Of a DNA stretch of 64,000 nt, positions 9,218 to 16,817 are shown piece by piece (the stretch's first letter is position 1; each line of letters opens with the position of its first letter). The position numbers and the translations under genes are program-made. The notes under the pieces were generated by a model, which was not told the DNA's origin, did no database searches, and was given only the letters and a program-made list of their open reading frames with translations. The stretch is from Nevskia soli DSM 19509 (lineage in GTDB: Bacteria; Pseudomonadota; Gammaproteobacteria; Nevskiales; Nevskiaceae). The stretch is from NCBI RefSeq assembly GCF_000711955.1, contig NZ_JONR01000001.1:1-64000 (forward strand). Direction: 5' to 3'.

Positions 9218-10249
9218 TCAGCGATCCCGGTGTAGTGAACTGGACAGAAGTTGGTACAGGGATTCGGTATATATACGAGCACCCTCAGGGTTCAAATGTG
9301 CTTCGTCCGAGAAGATTTTATTGGGGTATATAAAATAATCTGGTCCAAGCAAATTACACTTTGAATGATTACGCAACAATTGCGCAAAAGCTTCGTCAAC
9401 GGCGGGTGGCTGAGCTGCCTCGCCTTGGCGCAAATAGCTAGGAACATAGTAACAATGAATGCCGTTCTGAACGATTAGCTGATTCAATTCGTGAAGTTCA
9501 TCGGCTTCAGAGTCGCCATTTCTGCTGCGAATGCGGTCTGGTTGATCGGATGGAAGCTTGAAGTTGTCCGGAAGGCTGTTCCCCGTAAAGTGGCTTTGTT
9601 CCGAAATAAAGTAGTAACCGCGATCACGGACCATTTTTCTAACGTTATCGCGACATTCGCGATAGAACCGCCAGGGACCGCCATGCTCGCGGCTCGTTAT
9701 GAGAAAGCTGAATGTATCTCGTATTAGATAACGAAAGGGGAAAAGGTCTTCAGCCATATCATGATCGTTTTCGACCATTTTGAACGGATTGAAATGCTGT
9801 GAGCCCGCCTTCCAGGGACTGGTTAATAGAAGGACATTAGGTACCTGTCCGTGCTTAATCATTCCCGTCAATTCAGGAACAAATGTAGTAAGACCCGGGT
9901 ATCCGGAATTGTATGATGTCAGCCTGATTCCATCCGAAGACGCCAAGTTGTCAAATAAATCCGGAACGAAGCCGGCGAGTACTTTACTATCACCGAATAT
10001 CAAGATGCGCTCTAGATCAGTATCTTCGGGAAAAACCTCGCCGTTCATTTCCCGTTGAATTTTTGCTCGATAAACAACTGAAGATCCGGAACTTAAATAG
10101 GGGAAAGTGCGGTATAGAATAAAGAAAGCGAGCCAAAGCGCCAAAAATCCAAGCATCAGTGAGATAAAGGAAATCCTATTGGCGGATATTTTCTTTTTGC
10201 TTTCCGGGCGACCAATATTGCTGCCTTCGGAATTAAGTTCTAGTGACAT
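9218..10249 (-). CDS. SGNH/GDSL-type membrane-anchored partner of the MBOAT protein
   Basis: 343 aa with one N-terminal membrane segment (about residues 28-48, SFISLMLGFLALWLAFFIL) and a periplasmic SGNH-hydrolase-like domain. The nucleophile block reads LIFGDSKVLAGF (about 88-99) and the Asp-x-x-His block near the C-terminus reads FSDEAHLNPEGA. This is the AlgJ/AlgX/PatB-like arrangement, in which the MBOAT protein exports the acyl group and the SGNH protein transfers it to the glycan. It is first in a two-gene leftward unit. The ATG is 222 bp left of copy 2 of the duplicated leader, which probably contains its promoter. The exact family was not recognised. Confidence 0.75.
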   Translation of the reverse strand: MSLELNSEGSNIGRPESKKKISANRISFISLMLGFLALWLAFFILYRTFPYLSSGSSVVYRAKIQREMNGEVFPEDTDLERILIFGDSKVLAGFVPDLFDNLASSDGIRLTSYNSGYPGLTTFVPELTGMIKHGQVPNVLLLTSPWKAGSQHFNPFKMVENDHDMAEDLFPFRYLIRDTFSFLITSREHGGPWRFYRECRDNVRKMVRDRGYYFISEQSHFTGNSLPDNFKLPSDQPDRIRSRNGDSEADELHELNQLIVQNGIHCYYVPSYLRQGEAAQPPAVDEAFAQLLRNHSKCNLLGPDYFIYPNKIFSDEAHLNPEGARIYTESLYQLLSSSLHRDR

Positions 10250-10470
10250 TTTATCGATAGTGGCGCTGATTTAATGCAATAACGCCGTCAGAACAATGGG
10301 CCTCCACCTTGAGTTTTGGGCCCGAAATCTAAACGGCTCTACCGTGCTTTTCACGTGTAGCTTGTCAAATTTGCCGCTTAGTTGGCGGAAATTTTGAAAC
10401 GATATGCTCCCTGATATCAAATTTCTTGTTGCGCATAAACGGGTTTCCCGAAGCAACAGTGCTCTAGAAT

Positions 10471-10700
10471 CATTATTTTGAATATTGGAAACATTAATTC
10501 AAAAAAATGCTACAGCATGCTCGAAGGCTATTTTGTGTTCCAGACGCATATGCGGGTTGTTTTTGAGACTTGGTTATCAGTTCTCCGATCAGGCGTCGGT
10601 AATATCCGATTCACGAATCGTTCCAAGGACAGACACAACATTCTGGTGCTTTTGCACAAATCCGACACAATCTTGCCGGGTGCAACCGCGATAATAACGA
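10471..10700 (-). promoter_or_regulatory. Duplicated leader, copy 2 (upstream of the MBOAT/SGNH unit)
   Basis: Second copy of the element at 7363-7600, in the same orientation, lying in the 490-bp gap between the SGNH gene and the alpha-2-macroglobulin gene. In this copy the ATG-equivalent position opens only an 18-codon frame. It contains a perfect inverted repeat ATGCT-gt-AGCAT (minus strand, 10507-10518) that is imperfect in copy 1. The rest of the gap (10250-10470 and 10701-10739) shows nothing else I can name. The alpha-2-macroglobulin gene has AGGGGG just before its ATG. Confidence 0.55.
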
Positions 10701-10739
10701 TATCTGGCGCGCTCTATAAGAGCATAAAAGGGGGCATCG

Positions 10740-13700
10740 ATGGATCGGTTGAAGGCGTTGGTCCGCGGTCTGTCCGTAGCCTTGGCGTTCGTCGACCAGG
10801 TGCTTGGCGGCCTGTTGCATATTCTTCTTGGAAACGTGCAGTGGACCCCGCCGAAATGGCTGACCTGGTTGTGGAGCCGGCTACGCAGCGCCCTCAGCGG
10901 TCTTGCCTTGTGGCTACGCAGCCACCCCCTGCGCGGCGCCTCCATCGCCGTACTCTGCCTGGCCCTGGTCGCGGCCGGTGTATACGGCTGGCACTGGTAC
11001 CAGCACCGCCCCAAGCCGGTCGAACTCACCTTCACCGTCGAAGCTCCGCCCGCCACCTGCTACGACTGCGACGCCCCCTACAACGGCCCCAAGCCCCTCT
11101 ACGTGCGCTTCTCTGGTTCCGTCGCCCCCCTGCAGTCGTCCGGCAAGGCCGTCGACCCCAAGGCCGGTGGCATCGGCATCTCCCCGGCCATCGAAGGCGT
11201 GTGGACCTGGGAAGACGACAAGACCCTCAAGTTCCTGCCCGGCGCCGACTGGCCCATCGGCCAGTCCTATGAGGTCTCGTTCAGCAAGCACGGCTTCGCC
11301 GCCGCCCACGTCCACCTCAAGGACTACCACCTCAAGTTCCCCACCGTGCCGTTCAGCGCCAAGATCGGCAGCACCGAGTTCTACCAGGACCCGGTCAACG
11401 TCAACGACAAGAAAGTGGTGGTGACCGTCGATTTCTCCCACCCGGCGGACACCGCCGACTTCGAAAGCCGCATCAAGCTGGCCCTGTACAACAAGGTCAC
11501 CGACACCGAGGAAGAGCCGGTCGGCAAGCCCGCCTTCACCGTCCAGTACGACAAATACAAGCTGCACGCCTTCATCCACTCCGAGCAGCTCGCCGTGCCG
11601 GCCAAGCAGGGCCGCCTGGCGGTCGAGATCGGCGCCGGCTTGCGCGCCGCGCACGGCAGCAACAAGACCGCCGACGCCCTCACCTCCAGCACCGTCGTTC
11701 CCGGCCAGTTCGCCCTCGAAGTGTCCGACCTGGGCCTGGACATCGCCCGCGACCAGCACGACGACCCGCGCCAGATCGTGCTCCTGCACACCAGCTATTC
11801 CGTCACCGAAAAGGAAATCACCGCCAAGGTCAAAGCCTGGCTGCTGCCCCTGCGCAGCCCCGACCCGGACCAGCAGAAGAAATGGGATGAACAGCACAAG
11901 GGCCGCAAGCTGCCCTTCGCCTGGGACGGCAAGAACATCACGCCCGAGCTGCTCAAGGCCGCCGAACCCCTGGCCCTGAGCTACACCCCCAACGAGCAGG
12001 AGCACGTCGAGTTGCACAGCTTCGGCTACCAGGCCGATCCCGGGCGCTACGTCTACATCCAGGTCGACAAGGGCCTCAAATCCTTCGGCGGTTACAGCCT
12101 GGGCAAGCAATACACCCAGACCCTGCAGGTCCCGGAATTCCCCCGCGAGCTGCGCATCGCCCACGAAGGCTCGCTCCTGGCGATGTCCGGGGCCAAGAAG
12201 ATCACCGTCTTCACCCGTGATGTGCCCGGCCTGCAGGTGGAGATCGCCCGCCTGCTGCCGGACCAGTTGCAACACCTTGTCACCCAGACCAGCGGCGATT
12301 TCCGCAATCCCCAGTTCAAGGCCGGCTGGAGCTTTGACGAGAGCAACATCACCGAGCGCTTCACCAAAATCCTGCGCCTGCCCAAGCTCAAGCCCGGCAC
12401 CGCGCACTACGAGCCCGTCGACCTCGGCGAATACCTCAACAAGGACGGCGCCGACCGCCGCGGCGTCTTCCTGCTGCGCGTGCGCGCCTACGATCCGGAT
12501 ACCAAGAAAGTACTTGGCAGCGATGGCGAGGATGCAGCCCCGGCGCCGGACCAGCCCGAAGGCGAGGGCGACGATGCTCAGGAGAGCGACGCTGCCCCCG
12601 CGCCGCAGACCTGGAGCCAGTCCAGCGACCAGCGCATGATCGTCGTCAGCGACCTCGGCATCCTGGTGAAGCGGGCCGTCGACGGCTCGCAGGACCTGTT
12701 CGTCCAGTCCATCCACAGCGGCGAACCGGTGGGCGGCGTCAGCCTGTCCGTGCTGGGCAAGAACGGCGAGGCGGTGCAGACCCAGACCACCGACGCCGAC
12801 GGCCACGCCCGCTTCGCCGACCTGAAGAACTTCAAGCGCGAACACGAGCCGGTGCTGTACCTCGCCCGCAAGAACGGCGACAGCAGCTTCCTCCCCATCG
12901 GCCGCGGCGACCGCGAGCTGGACCTGTCCCGCTTCGACATCGGCGGCGTCAGCAACTCCGCCGACAGCGGCCGCCTCAGCGCCTTCCTCTTCTCCGACCG
13001 CGGCATTTACCGCCCCGGCGACGAGATCCGCGTGGGTGCCATCGTCAAGGCGCAGGATTGGGCCAAGTCCCTGGCCGGCGTGCCCCTGCGTGTGCAGATC
13101 ACCGACCCGCGCGGCACCGTGGTCAAGCGCGATTCCATCCGCCTCTCCGCCGCCGGCTTCGAGGACATCCGCTACGCCACGCGCGACACCGCCCCCACCG
13201 GCGAATACGCGATTTCGCTGGCCATCATCAAGAACGAGGGCCGCGAGGACGCCATCGGCTCCATCACCGTCAAGGTGCAGGAATTCCTGCCTGACCGCCT
13301 GCGCATGACTGCTCACCTCTCGGCTGAAAGCACAGAAGGCTGGGTTTCGCCTGACCAGCTCAAGGCCAGCGTCGACCTGCAGAATCTGTTCGGCACCCCG
13401 GCGCAGAACCGCCGCGTCACCGCGCAGATGATCCTCTCGCCCAGCTTCCCCGCGTTCCCGGCCTACGGCGGCTACCAGTTCTACGATCCGCAGGCCGCCA
13501 AGGAAGGCTTCAACGACCAGCTTGCCGAAACCAAGACCGACGACAAGGGCGGCGCCTCCTTCGACCTGAACCTCCAGCGCTTCACCCGCGCCACCTACCG
13601 CCTGCACCTCGTGGCCGAAGGCTTCGAAGCCGACGGCGGCCGCGGCGTCGCCGCGGAAACCGCACAGCTGGTCTCGAACCTGCCTTACCTGGTGGGCTGG

Positions 13701-16700
13701 AAAGCGGATGGCGACCTCGGCTACGTCGCGCACGACAGCGCGCGCAAGGTCGACCTCCTCGCCATCAACCCCCAGGCCAAGAAGACCGAGGTCAAGGACC
13801 TCAAGCTGCTGCGCATCGAGCGCCGCTACGTCTCCATCCTCACCAAGCTCGACAGCGGCACCTACAAGTACGTCTCCAAGCTCAAGGAAGTCACCCTGGG
13901 CGAGGACCCGTACAGCATCCCCGCCGCCGGCACCCAGCTGGCGCTGGACACCCATACCCCCGGCAGCTTCAGCTACGTCGTGCAGGATGCCGCGGGCCAG
14001 CAATACGCCCGCATCGACTACAGCGTCGCCGGCGCCGCCAACCTCGCCGGCCGCCTCGACAAGAACGCCGAGTTGCAGCTGACCCTGGACCGCAAGGACT
14101 ACGCCCCCGGCGACGACATTTCGATGCAGGTGCAGGCGCCCTACACCGGCGCCGGCCTCATCACCATCGAGCGCGACAAGGTCTACAGCTACAAGTGGTT
14201 CAAGGCCGACACCACCAGCTCGGTGCAGCACATCAAGCTGCCCGACGGCATCGACGGCAATGCCTACGTCAGCGTCAGCTTCATCCGCGATCCGGGCTCG
14301 GACGAGATCTACACCAGCCCCCTGTCCTACGGCGTGCAGCCGTTCTCGGTGGCGCTGGACCATCGCACCGCCCACGTCACCCTGCAGCAGGCCGAACTGG
14401 TCAAGCCCGGCCAGCGCCTGGCCATCCACTACAGCACCGACCGCCCGGCGCGCATCGTCATCTTCGCCATCGACGAGGGCATCCTCCAGGTGGCGCGCTA
14501 CAAGACGCCCAATCCCCTGGCCTGGTTTTTCCAGAAGCGCTCGCTCGACGTGCGCACCCTGCAGATCCTCGACCAGATCCTGCCCGAGTTCCTTCACGAC
14601 GCCGCCATGGCCGCTCCCGGCGGCGACGCCGAGGGCGCCCTCGGCCGGCATCTCAACCCGTTCAAGCGCAAGACCGACAAGCCCGTCGCCTACTGGTCCG
14701 GCATCATCGACGCCGACCAGACCGCGCGTGAAGTGGATTACGAGGTGCCGGACTACTTCAACGGCAGCCTGCGCGTGATGGCGGTGGCGGTGGCCGACGA
14801 CGCCATCGGCACAGCCGAGGGCAAGACCACCGTGCGCGGCGACTTCGTGCTCTCGCCCAACGCGCCGACCACGGTTTCGCCGGGCGATATCTTCGACGTC
14901 AGCGTCGGCGTCGCCAACAACGTCAAGGGCAGCGGTGCCGAGGCGCCCATCGTGGTCAGCGTCGATCCCTCGAGCCAGCTCGAAGTGCTCGGCGACAGGC
15001 AGCAGACCCTCAACATCACCGAGATGCATGAATCGTCCGCCCACTTCAAGATCAAGGCGCGCGACCAGCTCGGCTCGGCCACGCTGCAGTTCCACGCCGC
15101 GTTCAAGGACAAGAGTGCCCAGATCGCCGCAACCATGTCGGTGCGCCCGGTCACGCCCTATCAAACGCGGCTCAGCGCCGGCAGCTTCACCCGCAGCAGC
15201 CAGGACGTGCCGGTGACGCGCAATCTCTACCCGGAATACCGCAAGGCCGAGGCCGGCGTGTCGGTGCTGCCCCTGGGCCTGAGCCACGGCCTGGTCAGCT
15301 ACCTCGGCAACTACCCCTACGACTGCACCGAGCAGCTGGCCAGCATGGCCATGCCCGCCATCGTCCTGGGCAACCGGCCCGAGTTCGGCTACGTCAAGGC
15401 GCTCCAGGGCGCGGACCTGCCCGGACTCATCGCCGAGCTGCGCGCGCGCCAGACCGGGGATGGCTCCTACCGTTACTGGCCCGGCGGTAATTCCAACGTG
15501 GTCGAGTTCGTCTCGCTCTACGCCCAGCAGGTGCTGCTGGAAGCCGGTGAACGCGGCCAGTCCGTGCCGCAGGACCTGCTCAACCACGGCAACGACTACC
15601 TGCGCCAGCTCGCCGCCCGCGACGGCGACAATCTCGATGAGGAGCGCGACACCGCCTACGCCATCTACCTGCTGACCCGGCAGGGCAATGTCATGGCCAA
15701 CGAGGCCGCCGCGCTGCAGGGCCGGCTCGACGAGCGCTACAAGGACTGGCCGCAGGACATCACCGCCGCCTACCTCGCTTCGGCCTACCAGCTGATGAAA
15801 CAGAAGCACCTGGCCGACAAGACCATCGCCAAGGTCAAGCTGGGCGTGATGCAGTCCTACGACGCCTGGCATTCGCCGATGGCGGTGGACGCCGAACTGC
15901 TCTACCTGCTGGCGCGCCACTTCCCGGACCGCGCCAAGGCCCTGCCGGCGGATTTCCTGGATACCCTGGTGCAGCGCATCGGCCACGGCGACTACCAGAC
16001 CCTGTCCTCGGCCGAAACCATCCTGGCCCTGGACCAGTACGCCGCCACCGTCGGCACCGCCGCCGCCGGCAAGCTGTCCATCGCCGAGGTCCTGAAGGAC
16101 GGCAGCGCCAAGCCGCTGCCCCTGCCCGATGGCATCCTGCCCAAGGCGCCTTTCGACGCCCTGGCCACAAAGCTGCGCTTCGGCAACGATGCCGACGTCC
16201 GCGCCTACTACGAGGTGGACGAATCGGGCTTCGACCGCGCCCCGCCGCAGAAGGCGATCAGCCAGGGCTTCGAAATCCTGCGCGAGTACACCGACGCCGA
16301 CGGCAAGCCGCTGACCACCGTCAAGCTGGGCCAGGAGCTGGTGGTGCACGTCAAGTTCCGCGCCACCAACAACAAGGCCTTCAGCAACGGCGTGCTGGTC
16401 GACCTGCTGCCGGGCGGCTTCGAGATCGTACTGCCGCGTACCGACCAGGCGCAGCAGCCGATGCAAGGGGCCAGTCCGGACGGAGCGGCCGCGGATGGCT
16501 CGAACGCGTCGGACGCGGACGCCAACCAGGCCGAGGGAGAAGGCGAGGGCGACGCAGCCGCACAACCCGACTGCGGCTGCTGGTTCTTCTGGACCCACCC
16601 GCCGGCCTTCCCCGACTACGCCGACCTGCGCGAGGACCGCGTGGTGGCCTACGGCAACATCGGCACCGGCGTCGGCGAGCTGACCTACCGCATCAAGGCC

Positions 16701-16808
16701 ACCAACACCGGCACCTTCACCGTGCCGCCCGCCTACGGCGAGGCCATGTACGACCGCACCATCCAGGCCCAGTCCACCGCCGGCAGCATCACGGTGATCG
16801 CCCCGTAG
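10740..16808 (+). CDS. Giant bacterial alpha-2-macroglobulin (YfhM/MagD family)
   Basis: 2,022-aa envelope protein, thought in this family to trap attacking proteases and to work with PBP1C. The thioester motif is intact: CTEQ with Cys1529 and Gln1532. Multiple MG-like beta domains precede it and the alpha-toroid and receptor-like end follow. There is no lipobox; instead a hydrophobic helix at about residues 67-85 follows a Trp-rich amphipathic N-terminus, so it is probably anchored by a signal anchor. Two acidic, low-complexity inserts (about 595-625 and 1902-1940) and a CGC motif near 1944 make it longer than E. coli YfhM (about 1,650 aa). Its start has AGGGGG upstream. pbpC follows after 9 bp. 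Confidence 0.92.
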   Translation: MDRLKALVRGLSVALAFVDQVLGGLLHILLGNVQWTPPKWLTWLWSRLRSALSGLALWLRSHPLRGASIAVLCLALVAAGVYGWHWYQHRPKPVELTFTVEAPPATCYDCDAPYNGPKPLYVRFSGSVAPLQSSGKAVDPKAGGIGISPAIEGVWTWEDDKTLKFLPGADWPIGQSYEVSFSKHGFAAAHVHLKDYHLKFPTVPFSAKIGSTEFYQDPVNVNDKKVVVTVDFSHPADTADFESRIKLALYNKVTDTEEEPVGKPAFTVQYDKYKLHAFIHSEQLAVPAKQGRLAVEIGAGLRAAHGSNKTADALTSSTVVPGQFALEVSDLGLDIARDQHDDPRQIVLLHTSYSVTEKEITAKVKAWLLPLRSPDPDQQKKWDEQHKGRKLPFAWDGKNITPELLKAAEPLALSYTPNEQEHVELHSFGYQADPGRYVYIQVDKGLKSFGGYSLGKQYTQTLQVPEFPRELRIAHEGSLLAMSGAKKITVFTRDVPGLQVEIARLLPDQLQHLVTQTSGDFRNPQFKAGWSFDESNITERFTKILRLPKLKPGTAHYEPVDLGEYLNKDGADRRGVFLLRVRAYDPDTKKVLGSDGEDAAPAPDQPEGEGDDAQESDAAPAPQTWSQSSDQRMIVVSDLGILVKRAVDGSQDLFVQSIHSGEPVGGVSLSVLGKNGEAVQTQTTDADGHARFADLKNFKREHEPVLYLARKNGDSSFLPIGRGDRELDLSRFDIGGVSNSADSGRLSAFLFSDRGIYRPGDEIRVGAIVKAQDWAKSLAGVPLRVQITDPRGTVVKRDSIRLSAAGFEDIRYATRDTAPTGEYAISLAIIKNEGREDAIGSITVKVQEFLPDRLRMTAHLSAESTEGWVSPDQLKASVDLQNLFGTPAQNRRVTAQMILSPSFPAFPAYGGYQFYDPQAAKEGFNDQLAETKTDDKGGASFDLNLQRFTRATYRLHLVAEGFEADGGRGVAAETAQLVSNLPYLVGWKADGDLGYVAHDSARKVDLLAINPQAKKTEVKDLKLLRIERRYVSILTKLDSGTYKYVSKLKEVTLGEDPYSIPAAGTQLALDTHTPGSFSYVVQDAAGQQYARIDYSVAGAANLAGRLDKNAELQLTLDRKDYAPGDDISMQVQAPYTGAGLITIERDKVYSYKWFKADTTSSVQHIKLPDGIDGNAYVSVSFIRDPGSDEIYTSPLSYGVQPFSVALDHRTAHVTLQQAELVKPGQRLAIHYSTDRPARIVIFAIDEGILQVARYKTPNPLAWFFQKRSLDVRTLQILDQILPEFLHDAAMAAPGGDAEGALGRHLNPFKRKTDKPVAYWSGIIDADQTAREVDYEVPDYFNGSLRVMAVAVADDAIGTAEGKTTVRGDFVLSPNAPTTVSPGDIFDVSVGVANNVKGSGAEAPIVVSVDPSSQLEVLGDRQQTLNITEMHESSAHFKIKARDQLGSATLQFHAAFKDKSAQIAATMSVRPVTPYQTRLSAGSFTRSSQDVPVTRNLYPEYRKAEAGVSVLPLGLSHGLVSYLGNYPYDCTEQLASMAMPAIVLGNRPEFGYVKALQGADLPGLIAELRARQTGDGSYRYWPGGNSNVVEFVSLYAQQVLLEAGERGQSVPQDLLNHGNDYLRQLAARDGDNLDEERDTAYAIYLLTRQGNVMANEAAALQGRLDERYKDWPQDITAAYLASAYQLMKQKHLADKTIAKVKLGVMQSYDAWHSPMAVDAELLYLLARHFPDRAKALPADFLDTLVQRIGHGDYQTLSSAETILALDQYAATVGTAAAGKLSIAEVLKDGSAKPLPLPDGILPKAPFDALATKLRFGNDADVRAYYEVDESGFDRAPPQKAISQGFEILREYTDADGKPLTTVKLGQELVVHVKFRATNNKAFSNGVLVDLLPGGFEIVLPRTDQAQQPMQGASPDGAAADGSNASDADANQAEGEGEGDAAAQPDCGCWFFWTHPPAFPDYADLREDRVVAYGNIGTGVGELTYRIKATNTGTFTVPPAYGEAMYDRTIQAQSTAGSITVIAP

Positions 16809-16817
16809 GGCAATGCA

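Noticed and set aside
10271..10456. 61-codon minus-strand frame in the gap before the SGNH gene
   Set aside because: No ribosome site, no hydrophobic or domain pattern; partly borders the duplicated leader.
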